This document shows positions 39,453-48,424 of a stretch of 64,000 nucleotides of DNA, piece after piece. Under the pieces are notes generated by a model. The model was not told the DNA's origin, did not search any database, and was given only the letters and a program-made list of their open reading frames with translations. Location of the stretch: assembly GCA_016719785.1 (NCBI GenBank), contig JADJYJ010000010.1, forward strand, positions 186,001-250,000, read 5' to 3'. Positions within the stretch are counted from its first letter, which is position 1. Every line of letters begins with the position of its first letter. The position numbers and the translations under genes are program-made. The DNA comes from Candidatus Amarolinea dominans. Its GTDB lineage: Bacteria > Chloroflexota > Anaerolineae > SSC4 > Amarolineaceae.

Positions 39453-40382
39453 ATGACAACGTGGTGCAAGAGGAATCTGCCGATGATGCGGATGCGGTGC
39501 TGGATCGCGGCTGTCATCGTGGCCGCGGGGCTGTGTACACCGTTGTTGCTGGTTGCCTGTTCGACACCCAGTTCACCTTTGACGGCATCGTTGGAATTGG
39601 AAGGTCGGCCGGCCCTGGGCAAGCCTTTTGCGCTACGGCTGAAAATGCGCACCTTGATGGCCCTCACCGATGTGAAGTGGTGGTTTTATGTGCCGGCCGG
39701 CATGGATCTGCTCGACGCATCTCGCGAACCGTCAATTGACATGGAGCCGGGTCGAACCTACGTTATCACCGCCACTGCACGGATTGTAGAGAACGGGTAT
39801 CATGTCGTGGAAGCTATGGGTTGGAAGGAGACTCTTGCTAGATCGTATTACGCTCGTAGTGAGAAGATTTATATGCTGGTGGAAGGCGAAGACATCTGGC
39901 TCAGCCATAGCCCACCGCCTAATCACTGGAACCTCGCAAATCCAAACGTATCAGTCGTACAGTTCCAACCGGAACTGGTTCAGAACCGGTTGTATTTGTC
40001 AGGCGCCCTGGCCTTGAACCAACCGGTGACCCTGGTCTATGAAGTAACGCCGTTGGTAGACCTTCAGCTTGCCACGGTAGGGCTTACAGTCCCGACTGGC
40101 GGTCTGGAATCAGGTGAGCCGTGCGTAGAAGCGGAGGATGCTGCTCTGGCGGCAGTCTTCGAATTCTCTAGTCATGAGGATGGCGTGTATCGCTGGTTTG
40201 GTCCCATGAAACGCCAGCAGACCTACTCGTTTTATGTGACCCTGATAGCAACGGCCGCTGGGGAAGGCGGCGTGCGAGCGGTTGTATCGGAAACCGGATC
40301 GGTTGGCTCTGTATCACGGCTCGCCATCGGAACAAGCCAATCCCTGGACCTGAGTCTATACTCACCGTCGTTGGCACGCTGA
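39453..40382 (+). CDS. Lipoprotein of unknown function
   Basis: A 309-residue protein. An N-terminal membrane/signal segment ends in lipobox LLVAC, followed by a Ser/Pro spacer and strand-rich domains that look immunoglobulin-like (PALGKPFALRLKM, then the YVITATARI strand). No enzyme motif. GGGAGGAG stands before ATG 39453, so the longer upstream frame is not used. The gene lies between the VWA and LVIVD genes, all of them exported, so it is probably part of an envelope set. Confidence 0.7.
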   Translation: MTTWCKRNLPMMRMRCWIAAVIVAAGLCTPLLLVACSTPSSPLTASLELEGRPALGKPFALRLKMRTLMALTDVKWWFYVPAGMDLLDASREPSIDMEPGRTYVITATARIVENGYHVVEAMGWKETLARSYYARSEKIYMLVEGEDIWLSHSPPPNHWNLANPNVSVVQFQPELVQNRLYLSGALALNQPVTLVYEVTPLVDLQLATVGLTVPTGGLESGEPCVEAEDAALAAVFEFSSHEDGVYRWFGPMKRQQTYSFYVTLIATAAGEGGVRAVVSETGSVGSVSRLAIGTSQSLDLSLYSPSLAR

Positions 40383-40412
40383 GCGAGGGGCGCCGCAACT
40401 CGCATTGGTGGT

Positions 40413-41369
40413 TTGGGCAATGTACTTCCCACTTGGTCACACACGCGGCCTCTGCCCGACGCAGAGAGCCGCCTACAAATCATTGATGTCAGCGATCCTG
40501 GTGAACCTGCATGGCGGGGCAAGTACGATTCGTTGGGGCATGTTAGCGCTGTCAGCGTAGTGAGCAGCCTGGCCTATGTGACCGATGAGGCCAGCGGGCT
40601 ACAGATCATTGACCTGAGTAACCCGGCCAATCCCATTTGGCGCGGCGTGTACGATACGCCGGGATATGCCATGGCCGTAAGCGTGGTGGGCAGTCTGGCT
40701 TATGTAGCCGATGGGAGCGGCTTGCAGATCATTGACGTCAGCAACCCGGCCAATCCCACCTCGCGCGGTGAAGCGATTGTCCAGGGAAGCGTGAATGGTG
40801 TTGACGTCATGAATGGCCTGGCCTATGTGACTGATGGGGGAGGTCTGCAGATCATTGATGTAACTGACCCGACCAATCCGTTCCTGCGCGGCAGGTGCGA
40901 TACGCTGGGGACGACGCAGAATGTCAGCGTTGTGGGGAGCCTGGCCTATGTGGTTGCATGGGATTACGGCTTGCAGATCATTGACGTGAGTAACCCGGAC
41001 TTGCCATACTTGCGCAGCGCGTACGATACGCCGGGGTTTGCGCAAGGGATCAGTCTTCTGAACAATTTTGCCTATGTGGCCGATGGCAGTAGCGGCCTGC
41101 AGATCATTGATGTCAGCAATCCGGCCAACCCCTTCCTGCTCGGCGAGTACGATACGCCGAGGTTTGCCGAAAGCGTTAGCGTGGCGGGAAGTCTGGCCTA
41201 TGTGGCCGATGAGGCCGGTCTGCAGATTATCGAGGTCAGCGACCCGGCTAATCCAATCCTGCGCGGTGCGTACGATACCCCGGGAGAATCAGCTGATGTC
41301 AGCGCGGTGGGCGACCTGGTCTATTTGACTGCCAGGGAGGGTGGCCTGCTGATTCTGCGAATCCATTGA
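40413..41369 (+). CDS. LVIVD-repeat protein, probably missing its N terminus
   Basis: A 318-residue frame with seven LVIVD repeats of about 42 residues, each with SLAYVADG, then LQIIDVSNPANP and a G-x-Y-D-T-P turn, forming a propeller. Unlike its two neighbours it has no signal peptide and no VFLPHVPR motif; it begins within a repeat from a TTG without a ribosome site, 30 bases after the lipoprotein stop. Its last 37 residues are the same as those of the 41481 gene, so the copies recombine. Probably a decapitated paralogue. It may not be translated, or be secreted, at all. Confidence 0.7.
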   Translation: MGNVLPTWSHTRPLPDAESRLQIIDVSDPGEPAWRGKYDSLGHVSAVSVVSSLAYVTDEASGLQIIDLSNPANPIWRGVYDTPGYAMAVSVVGSLAYVADGSGLQIIDVSNPANPTSRGEAIVQGSVNGVDVMNGLAYVTDGGGLQIIDVTDPTNPFLRGRCDTLGTTQNVSVVGSLAYVVAWDYGLQIIDVSNPDLPYLRSAYDTPGFAQGISLLNNFAYVADGSSGLQIIDVSNPANPFLLGEYDTPRFAESVSVAGSLAYVADEAGLQIIEVSDPANPILRGAYDTPGESADVSAVGDLVYLTAREGGLLILRIH

Positions 41370-41410
41370 CGTATGGTTAGGGTGCGGCCTGTTGGGGGGT
41401 TTCCCGGATG

Positions 41411-41470
41411 ACCCTGAAGTGCCCGCCCATGAATGAATGAATGAATGAACTGACATCTGACAAGGAAGAG
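41411..41470 (+). repeat. Tetranucleotide repeat in leader of the LVIVD gene
   Basis: Four to five ATGA/TGAA units (about 41429-41450) between the first and second LVIVD genes. The second and third genes share this leader, with ATGA unit number reduced and a new GACT tract added before the third (43530-43560). A ribosome site GAGGAGG lies just after each. Confidence 0.7.
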
Positions 41471-41480
41471 GAGGAACAGT

Positions 41481-43472
41481 ATGAACCACTTGTCTATCAC
41501 GCCTGGCGTGCGCGGCCGCAAGGGGGGATCGTTGGCGGTGGCGGCTGTCATCGCCGGGATGGCAATGCTGCTGTTGGCGAGCGGGATGCAGACGCCGCTG
41601 CTGGCGGCTACGCCCGTTGACCGGGCCGTGGTTGCCAGCACGCCTGGCGCCGCGCAGGTGTTCTTGCCTCATGTGCCGCGCCAGGCGACGCCAACGCCAA
41701 CGCCTACGTCGTGGATCGAGCTGGTCGGGCAGATCGGCGGGGTTATCATGGCCGTGGATGTGCAGGGGAGCTACGCCTATGTCGGCGTTGGGCCTCGCTT
41801 GGTGATTCTAAACGTCAGTGACCCGGCTCATCCTGTGCTTGTTGGACAAAGTCCTGCCCTACCCGCGCTTGTGCAGGGCGTGAGTGTGGTGGGCAGCCTG
41901 GCCTATGTGGCCGATGGCAGTAGCGGCCTGCAGATCATCGAGGTCAGCAATCCGGCCAATCCCATCCTGCGCGGCGCGTACGATACGCCGAGGTTTGCCG
42001 TAGGCGTCAGCGTGACGGGAAGTCTGGCTTATGTGGCTGATGGGGCCAGTCTGCAGATTATCGAGGCCAGCAACCCGGCCAACCCCTTCCTGCTCGGTGC
42101 ATACGATACGCTGGGTGAGGCTGTTGGCGTGAGTGTGGTGGGCAGTCTGGCTTATGTGGCTGATGAATGGGATGGTCTGCAGATCATAGATGTCAGCGAC
42201 CCGGCCAATCCCCTCCTGCTCGGCGAGTACAGTGCGCCGGGGTATGCCAGCGACGTGAGCGTGGCGGAGAGCCTGGCCTATGTGGCCGCACGTGACGCTG
42301 GTCTGCGGATCATAGATGTCAGCGATCCGGCCAATCCCACCCTGCGCGGCGCGTACGATACGCCGGGGATTGCTTTTCGCGTGAGCGTGAAAGGCAGTCT
42401 GGCGTTTGTCACCGATTGGAATAGCGGCCTGCAGATCATTGACGTCAAGAATCCGGCCAACCCCATCTGGCGCGGCACGTACGACACGCCGGGCGGCGCC
42501 TATGGCGTCAATGTGGAGGGCACCCTGGCCTATGTTACCGATAAATACAGCGGTCTTCAGATCATCAACGTCCGCAACCCGGCCAATCCCACCCTACGTG
42601 GTGCTTACAATTCGCCGGGGTATATTTGGGGCGTGAGGGTGGTAGGCAGCCTTGCCTATGTGGCCGATTATCACAATGGCTTGCAGATCATAGATGTCAG
42701 CAATCCGGCTAACTCCACCCTGCGCGGCGCGTACGCTACACCGGGGGAGGCCTACGATGTCAGCGTGGTGGGAAGCCTAGCTTATGTGGCCGATGGGAAC
42801 TACGGCGGCCTGCAGATCATTGACGTGGGCAACCCAACCAACCTCATCTGGCGTGGCGAATATGATACGTCGGGTGAGGCTATTGGCGTGAGTGTGGTGG
42901 GCAGCCTGGCTTATGTGGCCGATGGTTTGGGCGACCTGCAGATCATTGAGGTCAGCGACCCGGGCAATCCCACCTTGTGTTGCGTGATCGGCGCGCCGGG
43001 ATCTGTCCAGGATGTGAGCGTGGTGGACAGCCTAGCCTACCTGGTCTATACGGCCGATCATGAAAGTGGTCTGTGGATCATTGATGTCGGCAATCCGTTC
43101 AACCCCACCCTGCTCGGCGAGTACAATACGCCGGGGGGCGCCGCTCGCGTGAGTGTGGTGGGAAGTCTGGCTTACGTGGCCGCTGGCAAAAGCGGCCTGC
43201 AGATCATAGATGTCAACAATCCGGCCAACCCCTTGCTGCTCGGCGAGTACGATACGCCGGGGACTGCCGTTGGCGTGAGTGTGGTGGGCAATCTGGCCTT
43301 TGTGGCGGATGGATCGAGCGGCTTACAGATTGTTGACGTCAGCGACCCGTCCAACCCCATCCTGCGCGGTGCGTACGATACCCCGGGAGAATCAGCTGAT
43401 GTCAGCGCGGTGGGCGACCTGGTCTATTTGACTGCCAGGGAGGGAGGCCTGTTGATTCTGCGAATCCACTGA
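41481..43472 (+). CDS. Secreted LVIVD-repeat propeller protein
   Basis: A 663-residue exported protein: signal peptide (AVAAVIAGMAMLLLAS at about 20-35), a VFLPHVPR motif followed by a TPTPTP linker at about 62-77, then about fourteen LVIVD repeats of 41-43 residues (VGSLAYVADG, LQIIDVSDPANP, LLGEYDTPG). LVIVD repeats form beta-propellers at the cell surface, probably for binding. Strong GAGGAGG ribosome site before ATG 41481. Very similar in sequence and repeat order to the gene at 43588, the result of tandem duplication. Confidence 0.9.
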   Translation: MNHLSITPGVRGRKGGSLAVAAVIAGMAMLLLASGMQTPLLAATPVDRAVVASTPGAAQVFLPHVPRQATPTPTPTSWIELVGQIGGVIMAVDVQGSYAYVGVGPRLVILNVSDPAHPVLVGQSPALPALVQGVSVVGSLAYVADGSSGLQIIEVSNPANPILRGAYDTPRFAVGVSVTGSLAYVADGASLQIIEASNPANPFLLGAYDTLGEAVGVSVVGSLAYVADEWDGLQIIDVSDPANPLLLGEYSAPGYASDVSVAESLAYVAARDAGLRIIDVSDPANPTLRGAYDTPGIAFRVSVKGSLAFVTDWNSGLQIIDVKNPANPIWRGTYDTPGGAYGVNVEGTLAYVTDKYSGLQIINVRNPANPTLRGAYNSPGYIWGVRVVGSLAYVADYHNGLQIIDVSNPANSTLRGAYATPGEAYDVSVVGSLAYVADGNYGGLQIIDVGNPTNLIWRGEYDTSGEAIGVSVVGSLAYVADGLGDLQIIEVSDPGNPTLCCVIGAPGSVQDVSVVDSLAYLVYTADHESGLWIIDVGNPFNPTLLGEYNTPGGAARVSVVGSLAYVAAGKSGLQIIDVNNPANPLLLGEYDTPGTAVGVSVVGNLAFVADGSSGLQIVDVSDPSNPILRGAYDTPGESADVSAVGDLVYLTAREGGLLILRIH

Positions 43473-43529
43473 TGCATAGTTAGCGAGCGGCCTGCCGCGG
43501 GGTTTCCTGGATGGCGCGGAAGTGCCCGC

Positions 43530-43565
43530 CCATGAATGAATGAATGAACTGACTGACTGACATCT
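43530..43565 (+). repeat. Tetranucleotide repeats in leader of the third LVIVD gene
   Basis: ATGA units (43531-43547) followed by three GACT units (about 43548-43559). The copy before the 41481 gene has more ATGA units and lacks the GACT tract. Length changes here could shift the distance between promoter and ribosome site. Confidence 0.7.
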
Positions 43566-43587
43566 GACAAGGAAGAGGAGGAACAGT

Positions 43588-45570
43588 ATGAACCAGTTGC
43601 CGTTGATGCCTGGCGTGTGCGGCCGCAAGGGGGGATCGTTGGCGGTGGCGGCTGCCATCGCCGGGATGGCGATGCTGCTGTTGGCGAGCAGGATGCAGAC
43701 GCCTCTGCTGGCGGCTTCGCCCGTTGACCGGGCCGTGGGTGCCAGCACGCCTGGCGCGGCGCAGGTGTTCTTGCCTCATGTGCCGCGCCAGGCGACGCCA
43801 ACGCCAACGCCTGCCGCGTGGATCGAGTTGGTCGGGCAAATCGGCGGGGCCATCATGGCTGTGGATGTGCAGGGGAGCTACGCCTATGTTGGCAGCAGCT
43901 CCTGGCTGGTGATCCTGGATGTGAGTGACCCGGCTCATCCAGTTCGGATTGGACAGAGTCCTGCCCTGCCTGGGATGGTGTGGGCCGTACACGTGCTGGG
44001 TGGTCTGGCTTACGTGGCTGCTGGTTCGGCCGGTCTGCAGGTCATTGATGTCAGCAATCCAGTCACGCCCTTCCTGCGCGGCGCGTACGATACGCCGGGA
44101 ACTGCTTATGGCGTAAGCGTAGTGGACGGCCTGGCCCATGTGGCCGATGGGTGGAATGGTTTGCAGATCATTGATGTCAACGATCCAGCCAATCCCATCC
44201 TGCGCGGCGCATACGACACGCCGGAGGCCATTGGCGTGAGTGTGGTGGGCAGCCTGGCCTATGTGGCCGATGGAAGCAGCGGTCTTCAGATCATCGAAGT
44301 CAGCAATCCGGCCAACCCTCTCCTGCTCGGCGCGTACGATACGCCAGGGTATGCCTACGGCGTGAGCGTGGCAGGCAGCCTGGCCTATGTGGCCGCACTT
44401 GAGGCGGGTCTGCAGATCATCGCCGTCAGCGATCCGGCCAAGCCCACCCTGCGCGGCGCCTATGAAACGTCAGAACCGGCCTTTGGTGTGAGTGTAGTAG
44501 GCAGCCTGGCTTATGTGGCCAACTGGGGTAGTGGCCTGCTAATTCTTGACGTCGGAGATCCAGCTAACCCCATCTGGCGCGGCACGTACGACACGCCGGG
44601 TGAGGTCTACGGTGTAGATGTTGTGGGTGATCTGGCCTATTTGGCCGACAAGCATATCGGTCTGCAGATCATTGACGTCAGCAATTCAACCAACCCAACC
44701 TTGCGCGGCGCTTACGGTTCGCCGGAAGTTGCACTTGGCGTGACCGTAGCAGGCGACCTGGCCTATGTGGCCGATTATGAGAACGGCCTGCACATCATTG
44801 ATGTCAGCAATCCGGCTAGCCCTAACTGGCTCGGCGCTTATCTTACGCCAGGAAACGCCGTTGATGTGAGCGTGGTGGGCGGTCTGGCCTATGTGGCGGA
44901 TGGGCCAACTGGTCTGCAGATCATCGAAGTCAGCGACCCGGCCAATCCTATCTTACGCGGCGCATACGATACGCCAGGATATGCCCTTGGTGTGAGTGTG
45001 GTGGGCGCTCTGGCTTACGTCGCCGATGCCTCGGGCGGCCTGCAGATCATTGATGTCAGCGATCCAACCGATCCCATCTGGCGTGGCGCATACGTTGGAC
45101 CCGGTTGGGAAGTCCTGAGCGTAAGCGTAGTGGGGAGCCTGGTTTTCGTGGCCGAATGGAGCGGCATACTGTCCATCATTGACGTCAGCTATCCAACTAA
45201 CCCCACGAGGCTCGGCTTCATCAGGTTGGACGGTTCTTTTACAGACGTAAGCGTGGTGGGCAGTTTGGCCTATGTGACTGAGTTGCACGGCAGGCTGTAC
45301 ATCATTGACGTTAGCAACCCGACCAACCCCAGCCGACTCAGTACATACACCATCTCGTCGTACGTCAATAGCGTCAGCGTGGTAGACAGCCTGGCCTACG
45401 TGGCCGGGCAATCGAGCGGTTTGGAGGTCATTGATGTCAGTGATCCGGCCAGGCCTTTTCTGCACAGCGCGTACGAAGCGATAAGGTCTGCCTGGGCTGT
45501 CAGCGTTGTGGACAACTTGATCTATGTGACTGGCGTCTATGACGGCCTGCTGATTCTGCGAATCCACTGA
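43588..45570 (+). CDS. Secreted LVIVD-repeat propeller protein (paralogue)
   Basis: A 660-residue paralogue of the gene at 41481, with the same layout: signal peptide, VFLPHVPR plus TPTPTP linker, about fourteen LVIVD repeats. The N-terminal 70 residues and the leader are almost the same as in the neighbour, while the repeats have diverged; the C-terminal end differs (YVTGVYDGLLILRIH), so the homogenisation seen between the first two copies has not reached it. Likely surface-binding function. Confidence 0.9.
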   Translation: MNQLPLMPGVCGRKGGSLAVAAAIAGMAMLLLASRMQTPLLAASPVDRAVGASTPGAAQVFLPHVPRQATPTPTPAAWIELVGQIGGAIMAVDVQGSYAYVGSSSWLVILDVSDPAHPVRIGQSPALPGMVWAVHVLGGLAYVAAGSAGLQVIDVSNPVTPFLRGAYDTPGTAYGVSVVDGLAHVADGWNGLQIIDVNDPANPILRGAYDTPEAIGVSVVGSLAYVADGSSGLQIIEVSNPANPLLLGAYDTPGYAYGVSVAGSLAYVAALEAGLQIIAVSDPAKPTLRGAYETSEPAFGVSVVGSLAYVANWGSGLLILDVGDPANPIWRGTYDTPGEVYGVDVVGDLAYLADKHIGLQIIDVSNSTNPTLRGAYGSPEVALGVTVAGDLAYVADYENGLHIIDVSNPASPNWLGAYLTPGNAVDVSVVGGLAYVADGPTGLQIIEVSDPANPILRGAYDTPGYALGVSVVGALAYVADASGGLQIIDVSDPTDPIWRGAYVGPGWEVLSVSVVGSLVFVAEWSGILSIIDVSYPTNPTRLGFIRLDGSFTDVSVVGSLAYVTELHGRLYIIDVSNPTNPSRLSTYTISSYVNSVSVVDSLAYVAGQSSGLEVIDVSDPARPFLHSAYEAIRSAWAVSVVDNLIYVTGVYDGLLILRIH

Positions 45571-45579
45571 TTGCATCGC

Positions 45580-46869
45580 CTATGATGACAGCAGCCATTC
45601 GGCCAGGGACCGGACTTCGAGGGTCAGGCCGTCTGCCTCGATCGGCGCGGCGTTGGCGTCGGTCAGGATCAGCCCGGTCGTCAGGTTCAGGCTGCGCAGC
45701 GCGGCGGTCAGGCCGCGCAGCTCGCGCTCGCGCGTGGCCGGCTGCCCCAGGTTCTGGCTGACCTGGATCAGCTCGCCGGTCTGCGGCAGGTAGAAGTCTA
45801 CCTCGTAGCCGCCCGGCGACGTGTAGTAGTAGACCTCCGCTGTTCGCCGCCGCAGCGCCAGGAAAACCAGGTTCTCCAGCAGCTTCCCGGTGTTGGGCGA
45901 GAAGGAGAAGCCCACGGCGCTCGCCAGGCCGGTGTCAATGGCGTAGACCTTCTTGGGCGCGACCTGCTGGCGCTTGACCGAGAAGTCGTAGACATTGGCC
46001 GTGAAGATGAGCCAACTGTTTTCCAGGTATTCGACATAATTCTTGACGGTGTTGACGCTGCCGAGCCGAAGCTGCTCCTTGAGCTTGTTGAACGACACCA
46101 GGCCCGCCGGGTTGCTCATCAGGGTGTAGGCCAACTCCTTGAGCGCGCGCACATCTTCGATGCGGTGACGCGTCGCGATGTCCCGGTAGAGCACATCGTC
46201 GTAGAGCGTGCGCGCCAGCGGCAGCTCGGGGTACTTGAGCGGCTCCGGGATGCCGCCCAGGCGCAGGTACTCGCCCAGGTAGCCCTGCAGCCGGCCGGTG
46301 TCCGCCGTGGTCAGGCGCGCCAGGTCGGGTATGGCGTAACCCCGGAAGCGCAGGAACTCGCTGAAGGAAAAGGGAAACAGCTCCACCGGCACATAACGCC
46401 CGGTCAGGCGACTGCCCAACTCGCGGCTGAGCAGCGAAGCGTTCGAGCCGGTGATGTAGAACTTCAGTCCCTGCTCCATGAAGCGGCGTACAAAGTGCTC
46501 CCAGCCGGGCACGTTCTGGATCTCGTCTATCACGAAGATGCCGCGCTCGCCGAACAGCTCGACCAACAGCCCGTACAGGTCGTTGGCGTCCTCGGCTCCG
46601 AAGCCCAGGAAGCGCTCATCCTCGAAGTTGATGTAGTAGAACCTGTCCTCGCCCAGGCGATGGGCCAACTGCGCCAGCAGGGTTGACTTGCCGGCCCGCC
46701 GCAGCCCAGAGATGATGACCGCATGCGGCAGCGGCGCCGCGCGCTCAAGTTCGCCTAACTGCACCCGTTCGATGCCGACGTCGCGGCGCCAGAAGGCATG
46801 GAACTGTTCCAGCAGCATGGCCCGAACCTGGTCCCTGGACCACCTGGTTATCCAATGATTGTCATTCAT
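45580..46869 (-). CDS. AAA ATPase with DUF4143 domain
   Basis: A 429-residue P-loop ATPase of the AAA_14/DUF4143 type. Walker A GLRRAGKSTL at about 44-53, Walker B in IFVIDEIQNV, arginine-type sensor in ITGSNASLLSRELGSRLTGR, then the DUF4143 part with restriction-nuclease-like fold (YEVDFYL ... LIQVSQNL). Function is not established in the family; genes of this type are mobile and may act as toxin-antitoxin or defence-related modules. The start MNDNHW is fixed by the promoter immediately upstream; the longer frame, which runs into the DUF4129 gene, is not used. Converges on the LVIVD gene with nine bases between. Confidence 0.88.
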   Translation of the reverse strand: MNDNHWITRWSRDQVRAMLLEQFHAFWRRDVGIERVQLGELERAAPLPHAVIISGLRRAGKSTLLAQLAHRLGEDRFYYINFEDERFLGFGAEDANDLYGLLVELFGERGIFVIDEIQNVPGWEHFVRRFMEQGLKFYITGSNASLLSRELGSRLTGRYVPVELFPFSFSEFLRFRGYAIPDLARLTTADTGRLQGYLGEYLRLGGIPEPLKYPELPLARTLYDDVLYRDIATRHRIEDVRALKELAYTLMSNPAGLVSFNKLKEQLRLGSVNTVKNYVEYLENSWLIFTANVYDFSVKRQQVAPKKVYAIDTGLASAVGFSFSPNTGKLLENLVFLALRRRTAEVYYYTSPGGYEVDFYLPQTGELIQVSQNLGQPATRERELRGLTAALRSLNLTTGLILTDANAAPIEADGLTLEVRSLAEWLLSS

Positions 46870-46875
46870 ACTGCA

Positions 46876-46904
46876 ATCATACACCCAAATGATTTCATTG
46901 TCAA
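46876..46904 (-). promoter_or_regulatory. Consensus promoter giving an apparently leaderless mRNA
   Basis: On the - strand: TTGACA (46899-46904), 17-base spacer, TATGAT (46876-46881). The start codon of the ATPase lies at 46867-46869, six bases after the -10 box, so transcription should start on or next to the ATG. The AT content is far above the surrounding DNA. Confidence 0.75.
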
Positions 46905-46913
46905 TGAAATCAT
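46889..46913. promoter_or_regulatory. Inverted repeat over the -35 box (operator)
   Basis: ATGATTTCATT (46889-46899) and AATGAAATCAT (46903-46913) around GTC. This perfect 11-base dyad covers the -35 box and part of the spacer, so a bound dimer would block the ATPase promoter. Confidence 0.6.
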
Positions 46914-46930
46914 TCCCATCATTTCCATCG

Positions 46931-48424
46931 TTAGTCCGGCTGACGGTTTTCCTGTCGCGGGGTTTCCTGGATGGCGCGGAAGTCGGCGCGGAGCTGCGCC
47001 AGTTCGTTCTCGGCCACGGGATGATCGCCGTAGTGGACGCGCATGTAGGCCAGGGTGAGGCGCTGCAGGGCCGCATCCTGGCCGGGAAAGGCCTGAGACA
47101 GCAGCGGCAGGTAGTCGTCCGGGGAGAGGGCCGGCGGTCGGCCAAAGCCGCGCTGCCGCGCCAGGCGGGTCAGGTTGGCGTAGAGGTTTTGCACGGAGAT
47201 GGCGGCCAGCAGTTGACTGCCCAGGCCGTAGCGGCGCACCAGGCGCGCCAGGCGGCGCAGGCGCTGCAGGCCGCGGCGCAAACTGCTGCCACCGAGGGTC
47301 AACGCCTCGCCCGCGGCCGCTTCGTCCTGATCGGCGGAGCGGCCGCGGCGCACCCGTCCGAGCACCACGAGCACCAGGGCGACCATCAGTGTGAGCACCA
47401 CGAGCACCAGGGCGTAGCGCGCAGCCACCCAAATCCACGGCGGGATGGGATCGGGTGTGGGCTGCGTGGCTATCTGGGTGTCGAGAGGGGCCACCTGCAT
47501 GTTCTGCAGGATCCCGTCCAGGCGGGTGAGCAGATCGGATTCACGGAAGAGGCGCACGAGCAGTTCGAGCAGCCACTCCAACACGGGCGCGACCAGCCAG
47601 AAGATGGCGTCCAGAATGAAGCGCAGGATTTTGGCCAGGAAAAGCCACAGCGGCAGCAGTTGCTGCACCAGGCGCAGCTGACCCTGGGGCGTCAACCACC
47701 CCGCCAGCAGCGCAGTGGCGCCCACGACGCCCGCAATGATAGCCAGGAGCTGCGCCAGGCGGCCGGTGGGGAGCATGACGCCGGCGCTGTCATAGCCACG
47801 CGTCGCGTGTTGATCAATGCGGCTGAGGGCCACCGCGCTAAGCCCCAAGACAAAGTAGATCCACAGGAACTGCACCGCGGCCAGGGGTTGCGGCGTCACG
47901 CCCACCAGGAGGCTGCCGCCCACGATGAGCAGCAGAATGCCCAGGCGAAAACTGACGCCGACGCTGAAAAAACCGAGATCCCTACTGGATGCGCTGGCCG
48001 CGCGCTGCCACAGGAAGAGCATGGTGAGAAAGAAGAGCAGCTCCGGGCGCAGGCCGCGCTGAAAGTTGAAGATGGCGTCGGCCGTGTTGCGCAGCCAGGT
48101 TCCATCGGTCAGCAGGGCGCGGGTGTAGAGGCCGAACCGGATCGCGAGCAGGGAGGTGAGCAGGAGCAGGGCCAGCACGCTCAACTCGAAGCGGGGCGAT
48201 TCGAGGTCGCGCTTTTGCAGCACATCGAGCGCCAGCATGAGCAGGATCAGGCTGATCCACAGCACGCCGAACAGCGCCAGCGGCGTGGGAACGGGCAGCG
48301 CCAGGTCGCCGCGCCAGCGGCGCTGCGCGTACAGGAGCAGCAGCAGCAGCGGCGTGAACCAGGCCATCTCCATGCCCGCCAGGCAGATGAAGATCAGGCG
48401 GTGACGGCGGTTAGTCAGAATCAT
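46931..48424 (-). CDS. DUF4129-type membrane protein
   Basis: A 497-residue protein with about ten membrane segments in the first 330 residues, then a cytoplasmic C-terminal DUF4129-like domain (NLYANLTRLARQRGFGRP, then YLPLLSQAFPG and YMRVHYGDHPV). DUF4129 proteins sit in operons with DUF58 and transglutaminase-type genes, as here with DUF58. ATG 48424 overlaps the DUF58 gene by 14 bases and gives a family-like start; the frame upstream is a shadow. The final ten codons also occur in the leader of the third LVIVD gene (see findings). Confidence 0.8.
   Translation of the reverse strand: MILTNRRHRLIFICLAGMEMAWFTPLLLLLLYAQRRWRGDLALPVPTPLALFGVLWISLILLMLALDVLQKRDLESPRFELSVLALLLLTSLLAIRFGLYTRALLTDGTWLRNTADAIFNFQRGLRPELLFFLTMLFLWQRAASASSRDLGFFSVGVSFRLGILLLIVGGSLLVGVTPQPLAAVQFLWIYFVLGLSAVALSRIDQHATRGYDSAGVMLPTGRLAQLLAIIAGVVGATALLAGWLTPQGQLRLVQQLLPLWLFLAKILRFILDAIFWLVAPVLEWLLELLVRLFRESDLLTRLDGILQNMQVAPLDTQIATQPTPDPIPPWIWVAARYALVLVVLTLMVALVLVVLGRVRRGRSADQDEAAAGEALTLGGSSLRRGLQRLRRLARLVRRYGLGSQLLAAISVQNLYANLTRLARQRGFGRPPALSPDDYLPLLSQAFPGQDAALQRLTLAYMRVHYGDHPVAENELAQLRADFRAIQETPRQENRQPD

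Noticed and set aside
46530..46748. Small frame inside the ATPase gene
   Set aside because: Arg/Ser-rich shadow of the P-loop region.
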